From Bathynomus jamesi (taxonomy: Eukaryota; Arthropoda; Malacostraca; Isopoda; Cirolanidae): a stretch of 64,000 nt of DNA. The stretch covers positions 124,001-188,000 of the forward strand of contig JAJOZX010005791.1 of assembly GCA_023014485.1 (NCBI GenBank), read 5' to 3'. This document shows positions 9,414 to 20,211 of this stretch, one piece after another (positions within the stretch are counted from its first letter, which is position 1; each line of letters opens with the position of its first letter). The position numbers and the translations under genes were made by a program. Below the pieces are notes generated by a model that was not told the DNA's origin, did no database searches, and saw nothing but the letters and a program-made list of their open reading frames with translations.

Positions 9414-11330
9414 TTATGGAAGCTAGGCCTAACTCACCATCACCTAGTTGCTCAGTTGGGAGAAGTTCTACAAGAAAAGAAACTGAAGTATGGCTAATTG
9501 GGCAGCCCTCTGCAGTACTAAAACATCCGTATTACCATCAGAGAAGGAAATGATGGCCCTCTTCATGCACTACAGAAATATTAAAAAGTGAGGCATTAGA
9601 GAATCATGCTACTCTACTGCAGATGATGTGCTAGCAGTTTGGAAAAAAACAGGAATACCAGCAAAATGGAGTACATGTAGTAGATAAAATTCAAGGAATA
9701 CTGAAGGAATGGCAGCTGCTTAAAAAAACAAAGCAAACAAATTGAAAAGATCACAAAATTTAAATAATAAGAAGAAAATGGAAAGATAAACTGGAAAACT
9801 TATTTGACGTTGCTCATGAGAATGCTATGCAGCTAATAAAAATAGATGATGATAAGCAATTCTTGAAAATGCAACGTGAGAAAGGACGTCATGGAAAAGT
9901 GGGTACCATTGATAAGGCTGTTGCTAAAAAAGAGCAAAGAGCAGCAGAAAAGCAACATTATGAAAAGAGGAAAGCAGAAGAAGAGATCAAAAGAAAGAAG
10001 AATGAAGAGGCTGTCATACTCACCAGTACATCATCAGAATCAGAGGAGAGTAAAAGTGATGAATCTGGTTTCTGTGCTGCACAACCTTCAACATGGAAAA
10101 GTAAGGTAGGCAAATGTAGAAAATTGTTTGATGATAAATTATTAGGAAGTCTTGATGTTGCAAAATTGAGTGACAGAAATGCGTCTCTAGTTTTAATGCC
10201 AACAATCAGACATCGCTTGAATGGGGCATCTGCGAACAAATAAAATGCATGTGTTTCGATACAACGGCAGCCAATACTGGTCCTAGAAATGCTGCAGCTA
10301 TTCTTCTAGAACAAAAATTTGACAAAGATTTATTGTGGCTGGCATGCATGTCGACACCACATATTTGAAATTATGCTGGAAGCTGCTGTTTCAGTCTTTA
10401 TCACCATCTTCTGGCCCAGATATAGTCCTTTTTAAGAAGTTCAGAGAAAAATGGTCAAGCATTAATAAGGAGGACTACGAAACAGTATTATCAGATCCAG
10501 ATATCTATGAAAATATTCATGACATCAAAGATGACATAATTATTTTGCAGCAAATCAACTAGACACATTCCAACCAAGAGACGATTACCTAGAACTATTG
10601 CAGTTAACAATTATTTTTTTGGGAGGTGAACCAAAAGGTGGAATCAAATTTAAACATCCAGCGGGACTTCATCGGGCTAGGTGGATGGCCAAAATTACAT
10701 ATTCATTAAATTTTTTGTTCAAATCTCAGTTCAAAATTTCAGTAAAAGACAAAAAAGGACTAAAAGACATCTGTCTATTTGCTACTCGGTTATATGTAAA
10801 GACATGGTTTACAGCTCCTGTGTCATCTTGCGCTCCTCATCTTGATCTGGAATTATTACAGAATCTTGTAGTCTACAAACAAATAAATGACACAATTGCA
10901 TTTGTGCTATTAAAAAACTGTTAGGTCTCCTCTGGTACCTATCAGAAGAACTGGTAGCGTTGGCCTTTTATGATGATGAAGTGCCTACTGAAACAAAAAA
11001 CAAATGGTAAAGGCCTTGCAAATACAAAGAAACTCTTCCTGCAAAGCGGGCTTTTCTAGATCCTGCACTTATTCTAACGAAGAAATTAGAAGATTTTGTC
11101 ACATCAAATACTCAAAGATTCTTTACAATAACAGAATTTAGTTCAAAATTTTACTCAAAGATGCTAAAGAATGGCATAATGATGAAGAGTTTAACTCCGC
11201 TAAGAAATCTATCAAACAGTGGAAAGTCGTGAATGATATAGCGGAAAGAGGAGTAAAATTAATGAATGAATATAATAAAATACTAACACATGACGAAGAT
11301 CAAAAACAATTCTTGCTACAAGTATGAAAA
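9414..11330 (+). pseudogene. Decayed HWD/DTTAxNTG/CRHH transposase-like gene, copy 1
   Basis: Pieces in three frames align by eye with the copy at 56.9-58.9 kb. They include 'DVAHENAM....D..FL' (about 9806-9866), a charged Glu/Lys/Ser region, 'MCFDTTAANTGPRNAA' (about 10,246-10,293), 'LLWLAC' followed by a damaged HH..E segment, 'SSGPDIVLFKKFREKW', 'HPAGLHRARWMAK.TYSL' (about 10,655-10,710) and 'KVVNDIAERGVKLMNEYN' (about 11,223-11,276). Stops and frameshifts are frequent. The segment that should carry the HWD motif, the likely first catalytic Asp, is deleted near 10,215. The DTT/CRHH pattern recalls RNase H-fold transposases of hAT type, but the family assignment is open. Confidence 0.65.
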
Positions 11331-11689
11331 ACTACAGGCTGTTTACCCTGATAGAAAAAAAGAAACATTGATGAAGTAAGGACAGCTAATGTCTCAAATA
11401 TCATGCTAGTTTAATTATGCATGCTTGTGGTTATGGTAGGACCTACGGGGGAGCTTCCACATTAAAAAAAAGCAATGCGCCTTGTACTGTACCTCCTGGG
11501 TGGTGTGGAAAAATTTGACAATTTGAGTCGTTCTGTCAATTTTTAATTGCTGGTAGCAACCCTTAAAAATTAAAAATTTGCTAAAATATTTTAGGGTAGT
11601 TATTTTTATGCTGAAATTAACCATTTAAAGGGTTGAACACATTAAAATATAAAAAAAAAATTGTTTACCCCTATATTTGAATCACCCTA

Positions 11690-12003
11690 AATTATAACCT
11701 TTTTTTACCTTTTTTTAACTTTTTTTTTACCTTTTTTTTACCTTTTTTTAAACCTTTTTTTAACCTTTTTTAACCTTTTTAGCTTCCGCCCGAACTGTTC
11801 ATTCTGACGAAGGTTAAGCTTTTCACTCCACCTTAGACCTACAGTTTAACGTGGAATCCGAACCACGCCCCATCAGCAGCCCAGCGTCTTAACCACTAGG
11901 CCACCTAGGGTACCCATTATCTACCAACCACTTCCTTATTGTGTGGAAGGATGAACAGCTGGGTTTTGCTGCGCGCCGGCTGCCGTCGGGTTTCGAACCC
12001 GGG
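11690..12003 (-). mobile_element. tRNA-derived SINE with AAAAAGGTT-type tail
   Basis: Reverse-complement counterpart of the SINE at 21,835-22,140. The minus-strand order is: B-box-like GGTTTCGAAACCC region near 11,985-12,000, 'cagcaaaacccagctgttc', a second tRNA-like unit 'cctaggtggcctagtggtta' (about 11,893-11,912), a conserved core (11,841-11,871) and a tail of degenerate (AAAAAAGGTT)n at 11,695-11,790. The head end is cut by a (TA)n array. Confidence 0.8.

Positions 12004-12008
<5 letters not shown>

Positions 12009-12064
<56 letters not shown>
12009..12064. repeat. (TA)n microsatellite
   Basis: About 56 bp of almost pure TA dinucleotide between a SINE head and the left end of the Penelope-like element. 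Confidence 0.95.
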
Positions 12065-12066
<2 letters not shown>

Positions 12067-12134
12067 GAACAGAAGGATCAACACAATGGCAAACATTTTC
12101 ATTTATTTGTACTTCAGACATTTCGACAAATCTT

Positions 12135-13701
12135 TTGTCTAAATTACTAAAACTCAAAGATAAACTTAATAAGTGTTTGTGTAAATTAAAAAATAGTAAT
12201 ATTATTGCTGACAATACATACAATTTTTTATTTGCTTCTGGTTCTAATCCAGGAATTCTATATGGTTTACCTAAAGTCCATAAGCCAAATTTCCCACTAA
12301 GACCTATTCTTTCGGCATGTGGTACATTCAATTATAATTTAGCCAAATTCTTCGTTCCCTTGCTTTCAAAACTCACCTTTAATGATTATTCTATTAACAA
12401 CTCGTTTGATTTTGCTAAAGAGATAAGAGAGATCAATCATGCTGATTCTCTTACTATGGCCAGTTTTGATGTCTCGTCATTGTTTACTAATGTCCCATTA
12501 AAAGAAACATTAAATATCATACTAAATAAGTTATTCACTACTGATAATACTCTTATTAATGGCCTCACTCAGACTCAATTTAAAAACCTTCTCGAAATAG
12601 TGTGTTTTGATAATCTTTTCTTATTTAATAGCAACCTTTACAGCCAAATTGATGGGGTAGCTATGGGTTCCCCATTAAGCCCAACACTAGCAAATGCATT
12701 TCTTTGCCATTATGAAGAAATTTGGTTGAAAAGTTGTCCTAGTAGTTTTAAACCCATATATTACAGAAGATATGTGGATGACACTTTCTTAATATTTAAC
12801 CATCCTTCACACGTAAAACTTTTTCTTGATTATCTTAATAAACAACATAGTAATATTAAGTACACGTGTGAAAACGAAACAAATAATAGTTTACCTTTCC
12901 TGGATGTTTTAGTTAAACGGGCTCATAATAAGTTCCATACTTCACTATTTCAAAAACAAACTTTTACTGGCTTGGGAACCAATTATTTAAGTTGTATGTT
13001 TTATAAATATAATTAGTGCTATAGTAACATTATTAACAAGAAGTTACCGTATTTGTTCGGATTACTTTTCGTTAAACGAAGAATTAAAATTTTTAAAACA
13101 GTACTTTATTAACAATTACTACCCTTCTCATCTATTCGATAACCAATTAAAGAAATTTTTAAATAACACTTTTGATACTAAACTCCCCATAACTACAGTA
13201 CAAAAAGAAACCAGATATATTAAATTACCTTTTATGGTTATTTATCATTGCGTATTCGAGGTGAATTGTCCAAACTGCTCAAGTCTAGTTATCCCAAATA
13301 AATTTTAGATTCGCCTTCGTCAACCCACTTAAATTATCAAATTTTTTAAAGTTCAAGATGAATTCCCCAAAACTGTATGCCCCAATGTTGTTTACAAATA
13401 CACGTGCGACAGCTGTAAGGCTGCGTATATTGGCAGCACTCAACTCTAACTGGAGGTGCGCCTTTCTCAACATTTGGGCTTGTCAGTCCGTACCAACCGT
13501 CCCCTCAGTAGCCCTCCACAATCCGCAATTAGAAACCATAGTAATGAAAATGACCATCCCCTTCACAAAACTCAGTTTGAAATTTTAACTAGATCCAATA
13601 ACCTTACAGAACTCCGAATTTTAGAATCTTTGTACATCTATAGAAACAAACCCTCCCTTAATAATAATAGCTCATCCTACAAATTACAACTCTTTAACTA
13701 A
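12135..13701 (+). pseudogene. Penelope-like RT and GIY-YIG endonuclease (frameshifted)
   Basis: The open frame 12,135-13,016 (293 residues) shows PLE reverse-transcriptase motifs: 'ILYGLPKVHK', 'RPILSA', 'FDVSSLFTNVP', 'DGVAMGSPLSPTLANAFL' and the catalytic 'RRYVDDTFLIF', ending with 'LPFLDVLVKR'. After a stop at 13,014 and shifts, 'NVVYKYTCDSCKAAYIGST' (about 13,382-13,438) gives the GIY-YIG signature. The frame 13,456-13,701 gives 'RLSQHLGLSVRT', 'IRNHSNENDHPL', then 'LRILESLYIYRNKPSLN', the conserved Arg..Glu end of that nuclease. RT plus C-terminal GIY-YIG is diagnostic for Penelope-like elements. Not functional as it stands. Confidence 0.88.
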
Positions 13702-13983
13702 CCAACCGATTCTCACAGACATACCCTTTCTAATCCTCTGACCATCCAGTGTTCTCTTAGACTTTGCCAAGTATGGAGGTGGATGTAAACATTGTGTATT
13801 TACCTATTGAGGTAATTTAATTTAATTTTAGTTTTTATAGTGATGAAATTTAAATGATTTTAATTTTGTATTGATGCAATTTTCATTTTGCTTTAAGGTT
13901 TTAATTTTAATGGTTTTAATATTGTATTGATGTAATTTTCACTTTTCACTTTTTACTTTTTTTTAAGGTTTTAAGACTTAATT

Positions 13984-14022
13984 CACTGATGATGACAAAA
14001 GATTTGTCGAAACATCTGAAGT
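13984..14022 (+). ncRNA. Hammerhead ribozyme-like motif at the PLE 3' terminus
   Basis: The core CTGATGA (13,986-13,992) is followed, after one extra T, by a 6-bp stem II GACAAA/TTTGTC with loop AGA (13,994-14,008). GAAAC follows at 14,009-14,013, then a minimal stem III and ATC at 14,014-14,016. Stem I pairs TTCA (13,982-13,985) with TGAA (14,017-14,020). Hammerheads with very short stem III, thought to act as dimers, are known in Penelope-like terminal repeats. Cleavage is inferred; the extra base before stem II is a caveat. Confidence 0.6.
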
Positions 14023-14106
14023 ACAAATAAATGAAAATGTTTGCCGTTGTGTTGATCCTTCTGTTCATCTGTAAGCTCCGTTTCCCTAAGGAGAAGTCAA
14101 TAGCTT

Positions 14107-14108
<2 letters not shown>

Positions 14109-14159
<51 letters not shown>
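14109..14159. repeat. (TA)n microsatellite
   Basis: About 51 bp of pure AT dinucleotide directly abutting a 401-bp foldback MITE. A second, interrupted array follows the MITE at 14,561-14,613. Confidence 0.95.
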
Positions 14160-14161
<2 letters not shown>

Positions 14162-14556
14162 CGATCCTTCAGAATCCAGTCGTAAATTAGTTTAAAAAAT
14201 AAATCATTATTTGACAAATGGTTATTGCTTTTAATGCACTAATTAGTTATTTTTTGAATAATTGTAAATTAAACATGGCAGGCAGACTTATAATTCAATG
14301 GTCAACTGTACACCCTTGATGATTGGTTAGGTTAAGTCATGATATTTTCATTAGTTTAAAGGAAAATATCATGACTTAACCTAACCATTTGTTAAGGGTG
14401 TACAGTTGACCTAACTGGGCATTCAATTATAGGTTTGCCCACCATCTTTAATTTACAATTATTAAAAAAATAACTAATTTAGTGCATTAAAAGCAATAAC
14501 TACTTATCAAATAATGATTTATTTTTAAACTAATTTATGGCCAGATTCTGAAGGAT

Positions 14557-14560
<4 letters not shown>
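14160..14560. mobile_element. Long foldback MITE inserted in (TA)n
   Basis: The whole 401 bp is an imperfect palindrome. The ends GGCGATCCTTCAGAATC and (inverted) GGCAATCCTTCAGAATC are followed by arms that pair almost to the centre near 14,355 (tcatgatattttc against gaaaatatcatga). It is flanked by TA on both sides, as expected for Tc1/mariner-type insertion, but it lies in a TA array so the duplication is not informative. No coding. Confidence 0.85.
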
Positions 14561-14612
<52 letters not shown>

Positions 14613-14614
<2 letters not shown>

Positions 14615-15015
14615 GTGTGTGCTAAAATTACCTAGTAAACTTTTATTTAATCTTTCAACCTTTCAAATATTCCATGTAATGATTCCTTATTTCATGAAGG
14701 TCAAGCTTGTCACCCCTCCTCTTGAGTTGGCCTGGTGAAGTAGAGAGTTGGTTTCTTGTGTTCTCCACCTCACATAGCCAGGTATGTCTGGCTTATCTGG
14801 AATTGTTCTGATCCAGGTGTCTAAAATAATAAATGCACTATCTTAACAAAAATTATGCGATATTTAACAATTTTATTTCAAATGCAGCAACACTAATTGT
14901 TTATTTTAGATGTTCAAAGTGTCTTCCTTCAACTTGAACATGTTGTTCACAACATTCAACTACTGATTGACAGACATATAAAAGTTTGCTAGGTATATAA
15001 TTTTAGAACACCCTG
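14613..15015. mobile_element. Mariner-type non-autonomous element
   Basis: The inverted ends TAGTGTGTGCTAAAATTACC.. and (right, inverted) CAGGGTGTTCTAAAATTATATACC share about 30 positions and are flanked by TA (15,016-15,017 at right). On the minus strand, 14,915-14,975 reads 'QSVVECCEQHVQVEGRHFEH', resembling the C-terminal 'GGHFEH' ending of some mariner/IS630-type transposases. An internal deletion derivative is therefore likely. Confidence 0.65.
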
Positions 15016-15371
15016 TATAATAATGTCATAAAAGTCTTTTCTGCTCGCTTTGTTTAAACTTTTTATTTCTTTATGTAATAGAAAATCCACTTATACAAAA
15101 AGTAAATATATAGTCTCAATAAAGTATGTTTTATGTGTTGTAAAAATGAAATATTCTGTATGTATTGTTTAATCGTATAAAACAGACTTTCTTTTAATTA
15201 AACATAGACCAACAGGCATATGCTTAATAACTTTTTCAGCTTTTATATTTCAAACCAAAAATGTAGTTAAGTATATAGCAATAAAGTAATTGCTAAATGT
15301 TATAAAAACAAAAGAAATATCTAAAAGTTATAAAAGATTTTATATTAATTAACGTTAGGCCTAGACACTAT

Positions 15372-15830
15372 GGTAGTGTTTCTCAACCTTTTTATGCTGG
15401 CAACCCCATTTTGACAAAAAAAAATTTGTGACTCCCTTTCCCTAAATGATGATGCATACTTGGACTGCAAAACCAGCTCCCAAACTATTTCCCACATGAT
15501 GCTGGAAAGCTTGGTAAGAGGTGAATACTTAATCCATTCAATGAAAGAGTAGTAAAGTTTGCTGAACTTGCAGGACCACCTGCACAGTGAGTTGAATGAA
15601 CTTTCTTCCTTCAGTTGTCATTCCTATCAGAATACATGCTTATATTTTGGATAGCATGGAAAAGAAAGTATTCAGAACTGGTGTCTGAAACATTGAAAGC
15701 TTGAATTCTGCTTGCAACCTCATACTTTTGTGAACTAGGCTTCTCATCAATGGTTGAAATTAAAACGAAGTAATGAAACTGACTGTCTATGTGTTACTTT
15801 GTGTTTAGTCTGTTAAACTGAATATAAGAA
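15372..15830 (+). pseudogene. hAT (Charlie/ZBED-type) relic
   Basis: The left end reads TAGTGTTTCTCAACC, a hAT-Charlie-type terminus. Downstream, in broken frames, 'YAYILDSMEKKVF' and then 'ILLATSYFCELGFSSMVEIKTK' (about 15,708-15,770) match the conserved hAT C-terminal dimerisation region 'TYLCEQGFS.L..IK.K'. The rest of the transposase is missing or unrecognisable. A C18 run follows at about 15,870-15,888. Confidence 0.65.
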
Positions 15831-16298
15831 TAAATTAACAAATTGGGGTAAAAAAGAACAGCCCTTCTCCCCCCCCCCCCCCCCCCTAAAAATAGATATT
15901 TATAAAATGGGCCTTACTCATGCTGGCCATACTTAGTTACATATTTTCAGATGATTGAAATATTCTGAATTCATTTTTCTCTTGACAGCTGTATAATGAC
16001 TGGATTCAACCAACAAGAGTTAATATGATGCTAAGATATGTCAAAAAAAAAAAAAAGGGATTTTTTTTACATTATTTGATCATGTTTAGGTTTGAGGTGT
16101 GTTGAAAAAGTTCCTGAACTGGTTATGCTGCATGTCATGTTGTAGTGTGACTCACTCTGTGTCCAAACATGGTTACTGCTTGTTGATATCATATTTTGTT
16201 AATTAGTAGCTAGCATGAGAATATTGTTTTCAGTCCTATCTCAAAATAAATGTTCAAGTGCAAAAAAACCTAACTTTTTTCTGTGTGAAGGTCAAAAT

Positions 16299-16485
16299 AT
16301 GAAAATAAAAACCCACTCTAATAGACAGAGTTTATTTCCACAACAGTTTCGATACCCACTGGCATCCTCCTCAGGTAGATACAGAAAAATGATTCATTTT
16401 TCTGTATCCACCTGAGGAGGATGCCAGTGGGCATCGAAACTTGTGGAAATAAACTCTGTCTATTAGAGTGGGTTTTTATTTTCAT
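16299..16485. repeat. 187-bp palindrome with two hammerhead-like cores
   Basis: Almost perfect inverted repeat centred near 16,392. Each arm carries a hammerhead-type motif. On plus these are CTGAGGA (16,412-16,418), stem II GATGCC/GGCATC around AGTG, then GAAAC (16,436-16,440). On minus they are CTGAGGA (16,374-16,368) to GAAAC (16,350-16,346), followed by TGTT. Stem I can form between TCCAC just upstream and GTGGA just downstream on plus (TCTAC/GTGGA on minus). It resembles a head-to-head pair of Penelope-like terminal repeats from a family other than the 12-14 kb copy. Confidence 0.75.
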
Positions 16486-16870
16486 AAATGTTCAAGATTT
16501 AGGTAAACTGTACTGTATGTTATTAATAGATAGCAACTGTAAACTATCATAAGGTTTCATAATGTACTAACTTATTGCAATCTAAATGTCATGTTTCTCT
16601 ATAAATCTTGGAGGCCTGTAGGGTATATGGTACAGTATATCATGTACGCCACTAGTTTGTCACTCATATTAAAAGAGGCAGCTGGGACAAAGTATTTAGT
16701 GTTGTGTGAAATTGTGACAAGTTTGTTAATATTGTAAACTGTCATATCCTCATATTTTTAATGTACTGTAGGACTACAGAACTACAGCCTATTGCTTTAA
16801 CCAATAATAGATTTTATGCAAATTAGAATTAAAAATTAAAGTAAAATTCTCTTCAGTGAAAAAAGAATAA

Positions 16871-19143
16871 CACGGGGAACAAATTTTAACTTTTTTTTTG
16901 TTTCTTGGATGTGAACAGGTCGGTCTTATAGGATTTCTTCCTGATTCCGAATATAGCCGTAGAATTTCTCTATCACCCAGGTTCCTCAGAAATTTGTATT
17001 TTAATATTTATTCAAAAAGTGTATAGAAGTTAGTAAAAATACTTCATAAAATTATATTAGTGGCAGATTGGCATTTAAAATATTCTTCTTAAAACTTCTT
17101 TGTCACTGATTTTCTCTTGTAGTTTTCATTAGGAGCTTCTCGCATCAATGTCCAGCAGTAATCAGCTAACATTGCCGGATCCCACCTCCCTTGGTAGCGT
17201 TTCTCCATAGTAGCTATATCTTGGTGGAACCTTTCTCCATGCTCAATTGCTCATCGCTTACGTCGCCGAGGTTTTCAGGGAAGAAATCTAAATGGGAGTG
17301 CAAGAAATGGATTTTTAGTGACATATTACATCCCAATAACCTATATGCTTCAATCATGTCCTCCACTATTTTTTCATAGTTAGAGGCTTTGATGTTCCCT
17401 AGAAAATTTGTGACAACATTCTTCATGGCCTCCCATGCACTTTTTCTTTTCCTCTCAAGGCATCATCAAACTTTTGATCTTTCATGAGCTCTCTGATTTG
17501 GGGACCAACAAAGATCCCTTCTTTTATCTTTGCATCGCTAAGTCATGAAAACTTTTTCTTCAAATATTTGAATGCCTCATCTTCCTTGTTCATTGCTTTG
17601 ACAAAATTTTTCATGATGCCAAGTTTGATGTGAAGTGGCGGTAAGTATATTTTCTTGGGGTCAACTAAGGGTTCATGAGACACATTCTTCAGTCCTGGGA
17701 TACATTTTTGACGAAGTGGCGAATCCTTTACAAAATAATACGAATCTCTGGCTCTACTGTCCCATTCACAAAGGAAGCAGCAGAACTTTGTATAACCGAG
17801 CTGCATTCCCAGAAGAAGCGCGACGACTTTTAAATCCCCACATATATACCAACGAAACTGGTCATAATTAATCTGCTGAAGGATGAGTTTCATATTTTCG
17901 TAAGATTCCTTCATGTGGACAGCGTGCCCTACAGGAATGGAAGGGTATTTATTTCCATTGTGAAGTAGTACAACCTTGAGGCTTAGCTTCGAAGAGTCAA
18001 TAAATAAACGCCAATCTTCAGATTTGTGCTCGTGACCGAGAGCTAACAGCAGTCCATTTACATTATTACAGTAGCATAAACCACCTGACGAGGAGAAATA
18101 CTGCATCAGATCTTTTTGGCGAGTGCGGAACGCCAATATGCTTGTATCTTTTGCCAGCAAATTCCATTCACGTAACCTGGAGCCCAATAATTCCGCTTTC
18201 TTTTTCGGAAGGTCCAAATCTCTCACGAGATCATTCAGCATAACCTGCGTTATCATATGTGATTTATTTGATTCAGGTTGCTGAAAGTCTGTATCTTTAG
18301 TGTCATCAATTTCCATTGGTTCAACTTCAGACTCTTCATCCAGTGTCCATGACTTTGGGGGAGTTGGAATTGGGTTATCATCATCATGTAGTACTGGTCT
18401 CATGGCAGATGCAAGATTTGGGTATTGAATTTTATGTTTATTTTTGGCAGAGAATCCTGAAACGTTAGTCATACAAAAATAGCAATCCGTTAGGTGATCC
18501 TTGGGCTCTCTCCAAATCATTGGTATGGCAAATGGCATAGATTTGCGGGTACCTTTAATCCAACCCCTAAGAGTGACGGCACAGGAAATGCATGAGATAT
18601 GAGGTGCCCAGGATTTGTCTTGGTCGCCTACCTTACATCCAAAATAAAGTTCGTAAGCCTTCTTCACGAGTGGGGTCATTGTCTTCCTCTGTGCCATTAT
18701 GGTCAGTTCTCCACATACGTAGCAAAATGTATCTCTGGGATTAATACAGTTTCGATTCATGCTGGAAGAAAATTATTGAAATCACGGAAAACTTTTTGGA
18801 ATGAAAAAACAATTTTTTCTACTATGAAAAATTTTAAAATTTGAGCAAAACTTGAAAAAAAATTCTTTCTTTTTATTAAAAATCTGTTTGTTTAAATAGC
18901 TATATTTTTTTAATGCAAAAAATACTATTAAATATAGTTAACCTGGAAAAAAAGAAAGTAAAATTAAATTAGTACACTTAATTTTAACTAATATTTTGGG
19001 AAAACTCTGAGTAAATGGAAATATTATTTTCTCGACAACTATGGGTGATAGAAAAATTCTGAAGCCATATTTGGAATCAGCATCAAAAGTTCTATAAGAA
19101 ATACCAAATAGTTTTCAAGAAACAAAAATGTTGTTCCCTAGTG
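16871..19143 (-). mobile_element. DNA transposon with long TIRs starting CAC (CACTA-like ends)
   Basis: The left end CACGGGGAACAA and the inverted right end CACTAGGGAACAA begin inverted repeats of about 110 bp, with patchy but clear identity. Shared blocks include TTTTTGTTTCTTG, TCTTATAG, CTGATTCC.AATAT and TCTATCACCCA. Both sides are flanked by TAA (16,868-16,870 and 19,144-19,146), a candidate 3-bp target duplication. CAC(TA) ends with 3-bp duplications are the pattern of EnSpm/CACTA and of Chapaev3-like transposons. The minus-strand gene inside is the only coding region. Confidence 0.75.
17089..18760 (-). pseudogene. Zinc-finger transposase-like protein (MNRNC..FCYVCGE family)
   Basis: The frame 18,760-17,543 is open for 405 residues. 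The N-terminus has paired cysteines ('FCYVCGE', residues 12-18; 'PHISCISCAV', 53-62; 'DCYFCMTNVSGF', about 92-103). It then has an acidic Pro-rich linker and a conserved core with 'WRLFIDSSKLSLKVVLLHNGN', 'VGHAVHMKESYENM', 'ICGDLKVVALLLGMQLG', 'CCFLCEWDSRA', 'PLVDPKKIYLPPLHIKLG' and 'MKNFVKAMNK'. After shifts the reading continues with 'LGCNMSLKIHFLHSHLDFFPENLG' (about 17,270-17,340) and ends 'LADYCWTL...NYKRKSVTKKF' at 17,089. I recognise this as a multicopy invertebrate family often left as uncharacterised protein. The flanking TIRs mark it as transposon-encoded. Which Asp/Glu are catalytic is not established here. Confidence 0.75.
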
Positions 19144-19474
19144 TAATCAGAGATTCTGGCATAACTGATGTGTCTAGTGGTGTACAAACAATTGCATTTT
19201 TATAGAAGCTATTCCAAAAATAATTATCAGTATTGAAGATTCAGTATAGGCTTTGTAGGTAACAAAATAATTCTCCCACATGTACTATACTTTTCTGTAT
19301 CAATAGGATTTTTATATTCCACTAGGTGAAGCCAGAGGGGTTTTAGGGCAATGCCATTTCCTTGTTAGAAAGTCCATCCATTCATCTATCTATGTATCTA
19401 GCATATTGTCCTTTGTCAGGTGTCTTTAACATCCCATAATACAATGATATCATGAGGTGGAGGCAGGACAGCGG

Positions 19475-20015
19475 AGCTGTGTGCGGTAACTGATAAATAT
19501 AGCACCGCTAACACAAACAGTTTTTAAAATTAGTGGTGTTAATGCTAATGCTAATTTTGGCACTAATTTTTATGAAATGTATAGCTAAGTACTATTTTTT
19601 AATAATAATAATGCATTTGTATATATTTATATGTTTGCTATTATCTTTTAGTGTCAAATGGGAACAAAATTATATCTTTAAAATGATTATTGGGTATTCA
19701 AGAAAATTGCATAATTTGATATTTATAATTAAACTTATTTATTGGAAATTCATCGTCCTCCTTTACATACTCAGTTCAGGAAACTTTATTATTATACATT
19801 CTGCGTTCAGCATTATGCACAAAAAGCAACATAATATAGAGAATACCATTCTAAGACTCCATTCATTTTAATTTATATTAGCGCTTAGCGCCTAACATTG
19901 CCTAAAAATGTAGTGGTGCTATCTGTTCTGCTAACTATTTTGAAAAATAGTGCCACTAATGGATGCGCTAATAATTAAATAGCATCGCTAATTAGCACCA
20001 CTAGGCACAGCTCTG
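19475..20015. mobile_element. hAT-type MITE
   Basis: The ends CGGAGCTGTGTGCGGT and (inverted) CAGAGCTGTGCCTAGTGG are similar. The flanks CAGGACAG and CGGGAGAG match at 6 of 8 positions, as expected of an aged 8-bp duplication. The interior is AT-rich with many 'gctaatgc/tagcgc' repeats in both orientations. Related sequence recurs at 24,640-24,715 and 27,800-27,897. Confidence 0.6.
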
Positions 20016-20211
20016 CGGGAGAGTTCTTTTTTTTATTGAATAACCTTTATTATTAATAAATACATTGGTTTTACAATTTATAATGACCTAAATAATTGTG
20101 AAGCTGGACTATTTATTTTTTTAATTTAGCCCTTAAGCTTTAGGCTTTACTGGGCTTTAGTGGTCCAAGGACACATTTCTGATTTTCTTTTCTTTTTTAT
20201 AAGACTTAACA

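Larger units (their letters stand above)
7678..11690 (+). mobile_element. Probable DNA transposon of the HWD/DTTAxNTG/CRHH family, copy 1
   Basis: Provisional boundaries. The left end begins TAGGGTGA after the (TA)n array, and the right end near 11,690 is the inverted ..TCACCCTA, only an 8-bp match. The body holds a long non-coding leader with seven copies of a 14-bp word and a nested hAT MITE, then a decayed transposase-like gene (9414-11,330). The second family copy in the window (56.67-59.17 kb) also has ends beginning AGGGT. No superfamily name is assigned. Confidence 0.45.
12065..14068 (+). mobile_element. Penelope-like element flanked by inverted terminal copies
   Basis: A 76-bp segment at 12,065-12,140 is the reverse complement of 13,993-14,068 with about four differences. 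Such inverted terminal pieces are known for Penelope-like elements. Between them lie an RT domain and, after frameshifts, a GIY-YIG nuclease domain. The right copy overlaps a hammerhead-like motif (13,986-14,016). The 5' coding region is truncated. (TA)n arrays flank both sides. Confidence 0.85.
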
